The notes: generated from the letters alone by a model not told the origin. A DNA stretch of 64,000 bases from an uncultured Flavobacteriaceae bacterium (GCA_947502495.1 CANNAC010000001.1:496001-560000), one strand, 5' to 3'. Shown: positions 16,922 through 27,629, numbered from the stretch's first letter. Numbers and translations: made by a program.

Positions 16922-19900
16922 TTGCTACTCCTTTTCATCATATTGGTGTTGGTACTTTCTATTCCTGCTGTTCAAACTAGACTCGGTAAAATTGCTACCA
17001 ATTGGTTAAATACAGAATACGGCACAAATATTAACATTAATAGAGTCGGACTCCAATTTAATGGCGATGTGGAGCTTAAAGAAATTCTGATACGGGATTA
17101 TAAAAAAGATACGCTTATTAGTGCAGTAGAATTGAATACTTCTATTTTGAATTTTAATAATCTTATCAATAGTAAACTTGCTTTTGGAGATATAGATTTA
17201 GAAGGATTAATTTTTAATATTAAAACCTATAAAGGGGAAGAAGATACCAATCTCGATGTTTTTGTTGCTCGTTTTGATGAAGATAACCCAAGAGAAAAGG
17301 AAAACACCTTTTTAATGTCATCGAGTGATATTTCTATTTATGATGGTACGTTTCGGCTTATTGATGAAAATAAAGAAACTCCAAAAATCTTAGAATTTTC
17401 TGCTATAGATATAAACGCAACTAATTTTTTAATTAATGGTCCAAACGTAAGTACTAGAATAAATACATTGGTATTTAAGGATAGTCGTGGTTTGGTAATG
17501 AAAAATTTGTCTTCCGATTTTACGTATACGCTTAATGATATTACATTTGCCAATTTAAAACTAAAAACCACAAACTCTTCTTTACAAGGAGATTTGAAAT
17601 TTTTTTATGACCGAGAAGATTTTTCAGATTTTACAAACAAAGTAAATGTAGACGCTAATTTTACAGAAGCTAGTGTCGCTTTAGATGAGTTAAATGCGTT
17701 TTACAATGAATTTGGAATTGGTCAACGAGCAGATTTTAATGCGAAAATTCATGGAACATTAAATGATTTGAATGTCGATAATTTAAATTTGACGACTAAC
17801 TCCAGAACAAAAATTTATGGCGATTTAAATTTTAAAAATTTATTTAATGCTGCAGATGATAATTTTTCGATGAACGGAAAATTTTCAAATCTTTCTTCTA
17901 ACTATAAATCCTTAAAGGCATTATTGCCAAATGTACTTGGTGAAGCTATTCCTTCGGTTTTCGATAAACTCGGAAATTTTAATATTAAAGGGATAACTTA
18001 TATTACCACTTCTACCATTAAGGCAGATCTTAAAATCGATACCGACTTAGGATATGTCGTTTCTAATTTAGAAATGAAAAAAATCAATGATATAGATAAT
18101 GCAACCTATAAAGGAAATGTCATTTTCGATGATTTTGATATTGGTACTTTTTTAAATGATCCTAATTTAAAAAAGGCTTCTTTAAATTTAGATGTGGACG
18201 GAAAAGGTTTCACCCAAGAAAACTTAAATACAAAAGTAGAAGGAGATATTTATTCTATAAATTATAACGAATATATCTATCAGAATATTCTTGTTTCGGG
18301 TAATTTAAAAGACAAGGTCTTTAACGGGAAAGTAGATTCGGAAGACAAAAATTTTAAACTTAAATTTAATGGTTTAGCAGATTTTTCACAAGAAATAAAC
18401 AAGTTTGATTTTGTTGCCAATGTAGATTACGCCAATCTTAAAGCGCTTAATTTTATTAAAAAAGACAGTATGTCTGTGTTTAAGGGAATCGTAGAGATGA
18501 AAATGGAAGGTACTACTTTAGACAATGCCGTTGGAAGTATCCAATTCAATAAAACCTATTATCAAAACGAGAACGATGAGTATTTCTTTGATGATTTTGC
18601 CGTAGAATCTTTCTTTATGGATAAGGTAAGATATATAAATGTAAATTCCCCAGATATTATTGAAGGGCAAATGAGTGGTGTTTTTCTAATAGATGATATC
18701 GACGAACTTTTTATCAATGCAATAGGTAGTTTATATACTAAATATAGTCCTTATGAAGTATCTACAAATCAGTATATAGATTTTAATTTTAAGATTTATA
18801 ACAAGATTATTGAGGTCTTCTTACCAGAATTGAAACTTGGTAAAAACACTTTTGTAAAAGGAAGAGTAGAAAGCGACGAAAAAGAGTTTAAACTTACTTT
18901 TAAATCACCTAAAATAGAATGGCTAGATTACTTTGCAAATGCCATCGAACTGCAAGTAGATAATAAAAACCCGCTATTTAATACCTATGTAGAAGTAGAT
19001 AGTTTGCATACGGATATCTATAATATTTCAAAGTTTAATCTTATTAATGTAACTATTAATGATACGCTTTTTATGCGTTCCGAATTTAAAGGTGGAAAAA
19101 CAAATAGCGATTTATACGACCTAAGTTTCTACCATACTAAAAACGAAGCAAACCAGTCTATTGTAGGTTTTAAAAAATCAGATGTAACCTTTAAAGGGAA
19201 CAAATGGTACATCAATGAAAATAAAGATAGCTTCAATAAAGTAACTTTTGATCCTAGTTTTGAAAACTTTAATCTAGATCAATTTGTATTGAACCATAAT
19301 GAAGAAGAAATTCGACTTTCCGGAATCATAAATGGCCAAAACAATAAAGATTTAAAGCTGCATTTTAAGAATGTGTTTTTAGATAAAATAACGCCAGATA
19401 TTAATGATTTAAGTTTAAAAGGATTAGTAAACGGAAAGCTAGATTTATTGCAGAAAAACGGAAGCTATCTTCCAGAATCAACAATAACTATTGATGATTT
19501 AGAAGTGAACGACTTAGTTTTAGGATCTTTTGATGCAAACATAAAAGGAAACCAATCCTTAACCAACTATACCATAAATGCAAGTATTAAAGACGATGTA
19601 AAAAAATCTTTCAGCGCTATTGGTGATATAGATGTATCTTCAGAAGCATCTAATATTGATGTGGCATTGCTTTTAAATGAATTTAATTTACAACCATTAA
19701 ATCCTTTTTTAGAAGACGTTTTAAGAGATATTAGAGGTTTAGCAACAGGAAGAGTTCAAGTATCAGGAAGTCTAAAAAAACCTAGTATGGATGGGGAGTT
19801 AGCATTAGATCAAGGAGGTTTAGGTATTCCAGAATTAAATGTAGATTATCGTTTTGCGGATAAATCTTCGGTTACTTTAAACAACCAAACATTTCGATTT

Positions 19901-21325
19901 AATACTATAGATATAACCGATACGGTGTACAATACTAAAGCTGTTTTAGACGGAAGCTTAAGTCATGTAAACTTTGGAGATTGGAGCATGAATTTAAATC
20001 TGGATACCGATAGGCTGCTGGTTTTAAATACTACAGAAGATGAAGACCGATTGTATTACGGAACAGGATTTATTGGTGGTACTGCAAATATTTCTGGTCC
20101 AGCAAACCAATTAAGAATAAACGTAATTGGAGCAACCAAGAAAGGTACCGTCTTTAAAATTCCTTTAACAGATAATGAGTCCTTTGGAGATAACTCTTAT
20201 ATACATTTCCTTTCTCCTGAAGAAAAACAAGCGAAATTAGAAGGTAAAGATATAACAACAGATGATATTTCAGGATTGGAATTAGATTTCGATTTAGATG
20301 TAACACAAGATGCGGAAATTGAAATTGTAATGGACAAAGTAAGTGGAAGTACCATTAGAGGTCGCGGAGAAGGTGGTTTACTAGTCGAAATTAATACCAA
20401 CGGTAAGTTTAATATGTATGGGGATTTTTCTGTCTTCGACGGAACTTATAAATTTCGATATGGCGGAATTATACAAAAAGATTTTACCGTAGTTCCTGGT
20501 GGTACGCTTGCTTGGGATGGATCGCCATTAAAAGCCCGAATCGATATAGAAGCTATTTATAAAACACAAGCAAATCCATCTCCTTTATTAGATTCTCCAA
20601 TAAACAGACGTATTCCTGTAAACCTAAAGATTGCATTAACTGGTGAATTAGAAAAACCAGAACCAGATTATAATTTCGAATTCCCTAATCTAAGTTCTAC
20701 AGTAAGATCGGAGTTAGATTATAGATTAGAATCTAAAGACGATAGAAGTAACCAGGCTATTTATTTGCTAGCAACAGGCTCTTTTTCTAGTAGTTTGAGT
20801 GAGCTTAATGTAAATGGTACTATTGAAGAAAGAATAAACGGTATTATCAACGGCTTACTTTCCGATGGCGATAATAAACTACAAGTAGGATTAAATGTAG
20901 AACTTGGTGAAAATACGCCGGACTACCAGTCAGATGATAGGTTAGGAGTAACGCTACAAACTAATATTAGCGATCGTATTCGTATAAACGGTAAAGTTGG
21001 TGTGCCAATTGGTGGTATTAGCCAAACAGCAGTAGCAGGAGATGTGCAAATAGATTTTCTTTTAAATGAAGAAGGTACATTTACAGCAAATGTTTTTAAT
21101 AGAGAAAATAGTATTAGAAACTTTGGGGAAGAAATTGGTTATACCCAAGGACTTGGTATTGCATATAATGTCGATTTTGATACTTTTTCAGAACTGATTC
21201 AAATTATTTTCAAAGGAAAGCAGAAAATTGCTGAAGAATTAGAACAAGAAGAAGCCAAACAAAAAGAAGCGAATGCTTTGCCAAATTATGTTGGCTTCAA
21301 AAAGAAAAAAGACACTCTAAATTAA
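16922..21325 (+). CDS. tamB: Translocation and assembly module protein TamB-like (DUF490)
   Basis: Very large (1467 residues or more) envelope protein: an N-terminal membrane anchor, then a long beta-rich taco-shaped region (VDANFTEASVALDELNAF and many similar segments) and the C-terminal TamB/DUF490 domain with NTNGKFNMYGDFSVFDGTY and VNGTIEERINGIINGLL. In relatives TamB with a BamA-like partner helps insert outer-membrane proteins or carry lipids. The TTG at 16922 is the first ordinary start codon, but the reading frame is open upstream to 16826. The codons before 16922 read KRIKKFLKIASKIVAV, the basic flank expected of this anchor, so coding probably starts upstream at a non-standard codon. 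Confidence 0.87.
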   Translation: MLLLFIILVLVLSIPAVQTRLGKIATNWLNTEYGTNININRVGLQFNGDVELKEILIRDYKKDTLISAVELNTSILNFNNLINSKLAFGDIDLEGLIFNIKTYKGEEDTNLDVFVARFDEDNPREKENTFLMSSSDISIYDGTFRLIDENKETPKILEFSAIDINATNFLINGPNVSTRINTLVFKDSRGLVMKNLSSDFTYTLNDITFANLKLKTTNSSLQGDLKFFYDREDFSDFTNKVNVDANFTEASVALDELNAFYNEFGIGQRADFNAKIHGTLNDLNVDNLNLTTNSRTKIYGDLNFKNLFNAADDNFSMNGKFSNLSSNYKSLKALLPNVLGEAIPSVFDKLGNFNIKGITYITTSTIKADLKIDTDLGYVVSNLEMKKINDIDNATYKGNVIFDDFDIGTFLNDPNLKKASLNLDVDGKGFTQENLNTKVEGDIYSINYNEYIYQNILVSGNLKDKVFNGKVDSEDKNFKLKFNGLADFSQEINKFDFVANVDYANLKALNFIKKDSMSVFKGIVEMKMEGTTLDNAVGSIQFNKTYYQNENDEYFFDDFAVESFFMDKVRYINVNSPDIIEGQMSGVFLIDDIDELFINAIGSLYTKYSPYEVSTNQYIDFNFKIYNKIIEVFLPELKLGKNTFVKGRVESDEKEFKLTFKSPKIEWLDYFANAIELQVDNKNPLFNTYVEVDSLHTDIYNISKFNLINVTINDTLFMRSEFKGGKTNSDLYDLSFYHTKNEANQSIVGFKKSDVTFKGNKWYINENKDSFNKVTFDPSFENFNLDQFVLNHNEEEIRLSGIINGQNNKDLKLHFKNVFLDKITPDINDLSLKGLVNGKLDLLQKNGSYLPESTITIDDLEVNDLVLGSFDANIKGNQSLTNYTINASIKDDVKKSFSAIGDIDVSSEASNIDVALLLNEFNLQPLNPFLEDVLRDIRGLATGRVQVSGSLKKPSMDGELALDQGGLGIPELNVDYRFADKSSVTLNNQTFRFNTIDITDTVYNTKAVLDGSLSHVNFGDWSMNLNLDTDRLLVLNTTEDEDRLYYGTGFIGGTANISGPANQLRINVIGATKKGTVFKIPLTDNESFGDNSYIHFLSPEEKQAKLEGKDITTDDISGLELDFDLDVTQDAEIEIVMDKVSGSTIRGRGEGGLLVEINTNGKFNMYGDFSVFDGTYKFRYGGIIQKDFTVVPGGTLAWDGSPLKARIDIEAIYKTQANPSPLLDSPINRRIPVNLKIALTGELEKPEPDYNFEFPNLSSTVRSELDYRLESKDDRSNQAIYLLATGSFSSSLSELNVNGTIEERINGIINGLLSDGDNKLQVGLNVELGENTPDYQSDDRLGVTLQTNISDRIRINGKVGVPIGGISQTAVAGDVQIDFLLNEEGTFTANVFNRENSIRNFGEEIGYTQGLGIAYNVDFDTFSELIQIIFKGKQKIAEELEQEEAKQKEANALPNYVGFKKKKDTLN

Positions 21326-21478
21326 CTTTTTAGGAAGATTTTTGGTCTAAAAAGACAATACTTCACATTTAATTTATCAACTAAAACGTTATAGTTTCAA
21401 CATTGTGTTAAATTATGACGAATGCTTCGCTTTTTGTTAAATTTCTTTATTAGCTTTACTAAATAATAGATGAAAATA

Positions 21479-22465
21479 ATGGCAAAAACCATAAAAAAAA
21501 TTGGTGTTATGACCTCTGGAGGAGATTCTCCAGGGATGAATGCTGCAATACGTTCTGTAGTAAGAGCGTGTGCATATCATGATATAGAATGCTTCGGTAT
21601 TTATAGAGGGTATGAGGGCATGATAGAAGGCGATTTTATTAATATGAATGCACGTAGTGTAAAAGGCATTATCAATAAAGGAGGAACTATTTTAAAATCT
21701 GCACGATCTAAAGAATTTAGAACCAAAGAAGGAAGAGTAAAAGCACACGAGCAATTAGTGAAAGCTGGTATCGATGCTTTTGTTGTCATTGGTGGAGATG
21801 GTAGTTTTACAGGAGCAATGATCTTTAATCAAGAATTTAACTTCCCAGTAATGGGAATTCCAGGAACTATCGATAATGATATTTTTGGTACCACACATAC
21901 TTTAGGATACGATACGGCATTAAATACCGTAGTAGAAGTAATCGATAAAATTAGAGATACTGCAAGTTCGCACAACCGTTTATTCTTTGTAGAAGTAATG
22001 GGCCGCGATGTTGGTCATATTGCTTTAAATGTAGGTATTGGTGCTGGAGCGGAAGAAATTCTAATACCAGAAGAAGACTTAGGTTTAGATAGACTTCTAG
22101 ATTCTTTAAGACGAAGTAAAGCATCTGGAAAATCTTCCAGTATTGTGGTTGTTGCGGAAGGAGATAAAATAGGTAAAAGCGTTTTCGAACTTAAAGATTA
22201 TGTTGAAGAAAACATGTCAGAATACGAAGTTCGCGTATCGGTTCTAGGGCATATGCAACGTGGTGGAGCGCCTTCTTGTTTTGATCGCGTGTTAGCGAGT
22301 AGAATGGGAGTAAAAGCCGTAGAAAGCTTATTAGAAGGACAAAGTAATTATATGGTTGGTCTTCAAAATGATGTTATAGATTTAACACCATTTGATCAAG
22401 CAGTAAAAGGAAAGTCAAAAATAAACATGGAACTTCTTAGAGTTTCAGACATCATGTCCATATAA
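21479..22465 (+). CDS. pfkA: ATP-dependent 6-phosphofructokinase
   Basis: Phosphorylates fructose 6-phosphate, the committed step of glycolysis. TSGGDSPGMNAAIR near the N-terminus and GGDGSFTG (about 102) form the ATP site; the Gly in GGDGS points to ATP over pyrophosphate. PGTIDNDIFGT holds the catalytic Asp, and MGRDVGHIAL and GHMQRGG follow. I prefer the ATG at 21479 (MAKTIKKIGV) to 21470, since the family begins there. First gene of a glycolytic block with gap 60 bp downstream. Confidence 0.93.
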   Translation: MAKTIKKIGVMTSGGDSPGMNAAIRSVVRACAYHDIECFGIYRGYEGMIEGDFINMNARSVKGIINKGGTILKSARSKEFRTKEGRVKAHEQLVKAGIDAFVVIGGDGSFTGAMIFNQEFNFPVMGIPGTIDNDIFGTTHTLGYDTALNTVVEVIDKIRDTASSHNRLFFVEVMGRDVGHIALNVGIGAGAEEILIPEEDLGLDRLLDSLRRSKASGKSSSIVVVAEGDKIGKSVFELKDYVEENMSEYEVRVSVLGHMQRGGAPSCFDRVLASRMGVKAVESLLEGQSNYMVGLQNDVIDLTPFDQAVKGKSKINMELLRVSDIMSI

Positions 22466-22522
22466 AATTGAATATCAATTAAACGTGTGTCTATAAAAAG
22501 ACCACATAATATCATTAAATAA

Positions 22523-23527
<1,005 letters not shown>

Positions 23528-23531
23528 TTTT

Positions 23532-23575
23532 TAAAAAAAAAAAGCTGTTCATAGATTATGAACAGCTTTTTTTTT
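23532..23575 (+). terminator. Intrinsic terminator after gap
   Basis: AAAAGCTGTTCATA pairs with TATGAACAGCTTTT, preceded by an A-run and followed by a run of nine Ts. Confidence 0.9.
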
Positions 23576-23586
23576 ACTTTTAGCTT

Positions 23587-24450
23587 ATGATTTTAATAGT
23601 AGATAGTGGTTCTACAAAATGCGATTGGATTGCAGTAGACAAAGAAGGAAACCAATGTTTTGAAAAAGTAAGAACGAAGGGTTTAAACCCCGCAATTCTT
23701 GCCGAGAAAAAGCTAAAAAAGACCATAAAAAGCAGCGAAATTCTTATGCAACATAAGAAGGAAGTGATGCACATCTTTTTTTATGGAGCAGGTTGTGGTA
23801 CCGAAAAACCAAAAATGCTTTTAAAAGGTATTTTGGAGTCTGTTTTTAAAAATGCAATGGTAGAAGTACAAGAAGATACTATGGCTGCGGTAAGAGCGAC
23901 GTTAAATAGTAAAGACGAAGCTGCTGTAGTTTGTATTTTAGGAACCGGTTCAAATTGTAGTTATTTTGATGGAGACAAATTACACCAACGTGTAAATTCT
24001 TTAGGGTATACACTTATGGATGATGCTTCTGGAAACTATTATGGTAAGCAATTATTGCGCGATTACTATTTTAAACATATGCCAGAAGATTTAAGAGTGG
24101 CTTTTGCTAGTAAGTATAATGTAGAATCCGATTACATAAAATACAATTTATATAAGCAACCAAATCCAAATGCATATTTAGCTGCTTTTGCAGAATTTAT
24201 GTTTTTGAATAAAGAATCCACATATATTACCGATTTAATAAAATCCGGAATTCGCGTATTTGCTAAAAATATGATATTTCAGTTCGATGATGTATTGGCT
24301 AATGTTCCTGTTCATTTTGCAGGATCCATAGCTTTTTTCTCTCAAGAAGAAATAAAAGAGGTTGCCAAAGAGCTTGGTTTTACGGTTGGTAATTTTGAAA
24401 GAAGACCTATAGAAGGTTTACTTAAATATCATGTAAATCATTTAAGTTAA
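23587..24450 (+). CDS. BadF/BadG-type ATPase, N-acetylglucosamine kinase-like
   Basis: ASKHA-fold sugar kinase-like protein. [11 protein letters not shown] (about 4-14) is the phosphate-1 motif, [12 protein letters not shown] (about 117-128) phosphate-2 and [10 protein letters not shown] the adenosine motif. Close in pattern to Bacteroidota proteins annotated as N-acetylglucosamine kinase; the actual substrate is unproven. Its stop codon shares a base with the ATG of mgsA (TAATG), so the two genes are translationally coupled. It starts 12 bp after the gap terminator. Confidence 0.82.
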   Translation: MILIVDSGSTKCDWIAVDKEGNQCFEKVRTKGLNPAILAEKKLKKTIKSSEILMQHKKEVMHIFFYGAGCGTEKPKMLLKGILESVFKNAMVEVQEDTMAAVRATLNSKDEAAVVCILGTGSNCSYFDGDKLHQRVNSLGYTLMDDASGNYYGKQLLRDYYFKHMPEDLRVAFASKYNVESDYIKYNLYKQPNPNAYLAAFAEFMFLNKESTYITDLIKSGIRVFAKNMIFQFDDVLANVPVHFAGSIAFFSQEEIKEVAKELGFTVGNFERRPIEGLLKYHVNHLS

Positions 24451-24818
24451 TGGAGATTGCTATTATAGCGCACGACGGAAAAAAAGCAGAAATGGTTCAG
24501 TTTCTAAATGAACACAAAGCTGTTTTGCTACAAAATCAAATTTCTTTAATTTCTACAGGTACTACTGGTAAAAAAGTAAAAAAGGCTGGTTTTGAGGTTA
24601 CTAGATTACTTTCAGGACCTCTTGGTGGAGATGCACAAATTGCTGCTAGAGTCGCAGAAGGAAAATGTGATATGGTTTTGTTCTTTAGAGATCCGCTAGA
24701 AAAACATCCACATGAACCAGATGTACTTATGCTAATGCGTTTATGTGATGTACATGACGTTCCCTTAGCTACCAATCCTGCTACGGCAGAATTATTAATA
24801 AAAGGAATTATGTTATAA
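24450..24818 (+). CDS. mgsA: Methylglyoxal synthase
   Basis: Converts dihydroxyacetone phosphate to methylglyoxal and phosphate, a bypass of lower glycolysis when phosphate is short. STGTTG (about 35-40) is the phosphate-binding loop, [10 protein letters not shown] contains the catalytic Asp at about 61, and HPHEPD contains the His (about 88) equivalent to E. coli His98. At 122 residues it lacks the short N-terminal extension of the E. coli enzyme. Overlaps the upstream kinase gene by one base. Confidence 0.92.
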   Translation: MEIAIIAHDGKKAEMVQFLNEHKAVLLQNQISLISTGTTGKKVKKAGFEVTRLLSGPLGGDAQIAARVAEGKCDMVLFFRDPLEKHPHEPDVLMLMRLCDVHDVPLATNPATAELLIKGIML

Positions 24819-24850
24819 GAATTCTAAAAATTAGAATTATCTTGTAACGC

Positions 24851-26563
24851 ATGAAAAATGACGCTTCCTCAGAAAAAGTAAATATAAATAATTACGATAC
24901 TATTATTATAGGCTCCGGAGTAGGAGGCTTAACATCTGCTATATGTTTAGCGCGAGCCGGACAAAAAGTTTTAGTACTAGAACAACATGATGTTCCTGGT
25001 GGTTGGTGTCACAGTTTCTACTTAAATGGCTACAGATTTACGCCAGGTGTGCACTACGTAGGTTTAATGAGTCCGGGAGAATCCTCCAATCAATTATATT
25101 CTGGTTTAGGTATTGCTAACGATATCGGTTTTTATAGAATGAATCCGAAAGGATTTGATCATTGTTGGATTGGCGAAGAGCGATTTAACTATTCTGCAAA
25201 TTGGGATGAATTTGAACAAGATTTAATTGCCCGTTTTCCATACGAAAAAAAAGGAATTACAAAATACTTAAAGTTAGTCCGAAATGTTGGTAGACAACTA
25301 CAGCTTATTCCTAAAGTAAAAGGCTTGTGGCAACAGTTAACCATTCCATTTCGTACCAAACATATGGGGAAATATTCTCCTTTTACATTAAAACGTGTCA
25401 TCAATTGGCATGTGAAAGATCCTTTACTGCAAAATATTTTAAATATTCAGTTTGGTAACCACGGATTACCTCCTGGAAAAGCGAGTTTTATTATGCATGC
25501 GGCCATTATGTGTCATTATGCCGAAGGCGGATTTTACCCAATGGGTGGAGGAGGCGCTTTGGTAAAAGCAATGACCAATAAAATAAAATCCTATGACGGA
25601 AAAATACAAACAAGCACGTCTGTAAAACGTATTTTAGTAGAAGGTGAAACCAATAAAAAGGCTGTAGGAGTAGAGTTAGTTTCAGGTGAAAAGATTTTTG
25701 CAAATCGTATTATATCGAATGCTGATCCTGCAATTACCTATTTTAACCTTATTGGAAAAGAACATTTAAGCAAAAAGATTTTAAATAAATTAAACAAAAC
25801 TACTTATTCGTGTACTTCGTTAATGCTGTTTTTAACAGTCGATATGGATGTGAAGAAAGCAGGTTTAGATTCTGGAAATATTTGGAGAATACCAAACCAA
25901 AATATGGACGATTCTTATGCCGATATGCAGAAAAAAAATATTCTTGAAGGGGAAGAATTTTCCGGAATGTTTATTAGCTGTACTTCGTTAAAAGATCCTA
26001 TAAGTTTTGATGGACGTTACCATACCTTAGAGGCGATAACGTATATTCATTATGATGCTTTCGAAAAATTTAAAGAAGAAGATGTAGAACGTTCTTCAGA
26101 ATATTTAGCCTTTAAGGAACAAATTACAGAAAAGTTTTTAGTGACTTTAGAAAAAGTTATTCCTGGTATTTCAGCCAAAATTGTACATAAAGATTTAGGA
26201 ACACCAATGACCAATGAGTTTTATATAAATGCTACCGAAGGAAGTGTTTATGGAACTGAAAAAAGTTTGCGTCATATCGGACCTTTCTCCTATAAGCCAA
26301 AAACAGAAATTGAAAACTTATATATGTGTGGCGCATCTGTTGCAGCACATGGCGTAACCGGAGCTGGGTATTCTGGAGTACAAACAGCAGCGACTATTTT
26401 AGGTTGTATGCAGGACGATTTATTAAAAGAAGATACTACGCAAGAACTACGAATTTTTGAAGCGGAAGATGCTTCTAATTATCCGGAGTGGATGCTTAAA
26501 AAAATGGAAGTTAAGAAATTGCGTTTAGCTAAAAATGATGTATTTGCAGATGCAGATAAGTGA
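24851..26563 (+). CDS. FAD-dependent oxidoreductase of the CrtI/RetSat family
   Basis: 570 residues. The dinucleotide-binding fold IIIGSGVGGLTSAICLARAG begins at about 18. GGWCHSFYLNGYRFTPGVHY and the C-terminal MCGASVAAHGVTGAGYSG are typical of carotenoid desaturase/isomerase and retinol-saturase-like proteins. Such enzymes desaturate, saturate or isomerise polyenes; there is no carotenoid cluster here, so the substrate is open. It lies 32 bp downstream of mgsA and could be its distal operon partner. Repeats begin 7 bp after its stop. Confidence 0.82.
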   Translation: MKNDASSEKVNINNYDTIIIGSGVGGLTSAICLARAGQKVLVLEQHDVPGGWCHSFYLNGYRFTPGVHYVGLMSPGESSNQLYSGLGIANDIGFYRMNPKGFDHCWIGEERFNYSANWDEFEQDLIARFPYEKKGITKYLKLVRNVGRQLQLIPKVKGLWQQLTIPFRTKHMGKYSPFTLKRVINWHVKDPLLQNILNIQFGNHGLPPGKASFIMHAAIMCHYAEGGFYPMGGGGALVKAMTNKIKSYDGKIQTSTSVKRILVEGETNKKAVGVELVSGEKIFANRIISNADPAITYFNLIGKEHLSKKILNKLNKTTYSCTSLMLFLTVDMDVKKAGLDSGNIWRIPNQNMDDSYADMQKKNILEGEEFSGMFISCTSLKDPISFDGRYHTLEAITYIHYDAFEKFKEEDVERSSEYLAFKEQITEKFLVTLEKVIPGISAKIVHKDLGTPMTNEFYINATEGSVYGTEKSLRHIGPFSYKPKTEIENLYMCGASVAAHGVTGAGYSGVQTAATILGCMQDDLLKEDTTQELRIFEAEDASNYPEWMLKKMEVKKLRLAKNDVFADADK

Positions 26564-26570
26564 TTGTATT

Positions 26571-26805
26571 AGATGCTGAAATAAATTCAGCAAGACAATT
26601 CCATGTTATTTTGCATGTCTTAAAAGTAGTTGACATCCTGAATCCTCAATATTTGTCACTCTGAACTTGTTTCAGGATCTATTTGTTATCGTAATAGATG
26701 CTGAAATAAATTCAGCACGACAATTCCATGTTATTTTTTATTTCTTAAAAGTAGTTGTCACCCTGAATCCTCAATATTTGTCATCCTGAACTTGTTTCAG
26801 GATCT
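26571..26805. repeat. Tandem pair of about 125-bp units of inverted palindromic repeats
   Basis: Forward palindromes at 26571 and 26696 begin AGATGCTGAAATAAATTCAG. Each is followed about 60-80 bp later by an inverted copy, TGTCATCCTGAACTTGTTTC (26654-26680 and 26779-26805), and by a half copy. Forward and inverted copies are the same family, AGAT-G/C-CTGAAA-Y-AA-R-TTCAG. The two units are direct duplicates with a few differences. The last inverted copy encodes the end of the GIY-YIG gene. Confidence 0.85.
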
Positions 26806-27098
26806 AAGGGTTTCCATAGATTTCTCCAATTAGGATTTTCTTTTTCTATTAAATTGATTTTCCAGGCTCTATGCCAATTTTTTAATTGTTTTTCTCTTGA
26901 GATAGCATCATCTATATATTGAAACTGTTCAAAATATATCAATTTAGTTAATTTGTATTTTGAAGTAAAAGAACTTCCTTCACCTTTTACATGTCTTTCC
27001 ATTCTATCATCAATTCCTCCTGTAACCCCAATATAAAGAACACCATTTGGTTTGTTGGTTAGAATGTATACCCAATAATTATGATATGCTCTTTTCAT
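26781..27098 (-). CDS. Single-domain GIY-YIG nuclease family protein embedded in repeats
   Basis: 105 residues. YWVYILTN (about 8-15) and VLYIGVTGG (about 20-28) are the two GIY-YIG strands; Arg in DDRMERH and Glu in AISREKQLKNW fit the catalytic positions. The family cuts DNA, but free-standing short members have no established role. The final codons DPETSSG and the TGA are supplied by an inverted repeat copy (26779-26805), and another repeat unit begins 29 bp before its start codon. The gene is therefore bracketed by repeats on both sides, like REP-associated transposase genes, though nuclease action on the repeats is only an inference. Confidence 0.85.
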   Translation of the reverse strand: MKRAYHNYWVYILTNKPNGVLYIGVTGGIDDRMERHVKGEGSSFTSKYKLTKLIYFEQFQYIDDAISREKQLKNWHRAWKINLIEKENPNWRNLWKPLDPETSSG

Positions 27099-27127
27099 AA
27101 ATTAAAGGTAAATAAATTTAAAAGAAT

Positions 27128-27384
27128 AGAAGCTGAAATAAATTCAGCACGACAATTCCATGTTATTTTTCATGTATTATAAGTAGTTGACATCCTGAAC
27201 TCTCAATATTTGTCATCCTGAATCCTCAATATTTGTCATCCTGAACTTGTTTCAGGATCTATTTGTTATTGTAATAGATGTTGAAACGAGTTCAGCATGA
27301 CAATTCTAGATTTTTATATTTCTATTGTATGTTGTTTTTATCTAGGAACAACTAGTTTGTCGTCCTGAACTTGTTTCAGGATCT
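27128..27384. repeat. Second cluster of inverted palindromic repeats
   Basis: Forward copies at 27128 (AGAAGCTGAAATAAATTCAG) and 27276 (AGATGTTGAAACGAGTTCAG); inverted copies at 27234-27260 and 27358-27384. The first unit has an extra internal repetition of CTCAATATTTGTCATCCTGAA. The segment 27099-27397 holds nothing else that I can see. Confidence 0.85.
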
Positions 27385-27397
27385 AATTTCATAATTA

Positions 27398-27625
27398 CTA
27401 CTTTCTCCTTTTAGACAACATTTTCAAGTACAAATTCTCCACTTTGGTTCTAGCCCAAGGCGTACGTCTTAAAAACTTTAAACTAGATTTTACCGAAGGA
27501 TCATCTGTAAAACATCTAATTTTTATGGTATACCCTAAATATTCCCAACCATAATGCGCAACCAATTCATTTATGATTTGCTCTAGTTTGACGCCATGTA
27601 AAGGATTGTTGGGTTGTGTACTCAT
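27398..27625 (-). CDS. VF530-like (DUF2132) small DNA-binding protein
   Basis: 75 residues. [20 protein letters not shown], then [30 protein letters not shown], match the VF530 fold named after a Vibrio fischeri protein, a compact helical domain that binds double-stranded DNA. Its biological role is unknown. The start at 27625 gives the expected N-terminus. Its 3' end lies 13 bp from the repeat cluster. Confidence 0.83.
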   Translation of the reverse strand: MSTQPNNPLHGVKLEQIINELVAHYGWEYLGYTIKIRCFTDDPSVKSSLKFLRRTPWARTKVENLYLKMLSKRRK

Positions 27626-27629
27626 ATTT

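Noticed and set aside
21326-21354. Hairpin CTTTTTAG...CTAAAAAG after tamB as a terminator
   Set aside because: Only 8 AT-rich pairs, a 13-nt loop and no T-run. Too weak to call.
26781-27098. Insertion sequence containing the GIY-YIG gene
   Set aside because: No transposase, no clean terminal inverted repeats and no target-site duplication. The flanks are dispersed repeats. Kept as a repeat-associated gene only.
26571-27384. Possible CRISPR array
   Set aside because: Repeats alternate in orientation, spacers are themselves partly repeated, spacing is irregular, and no cas gene is present.
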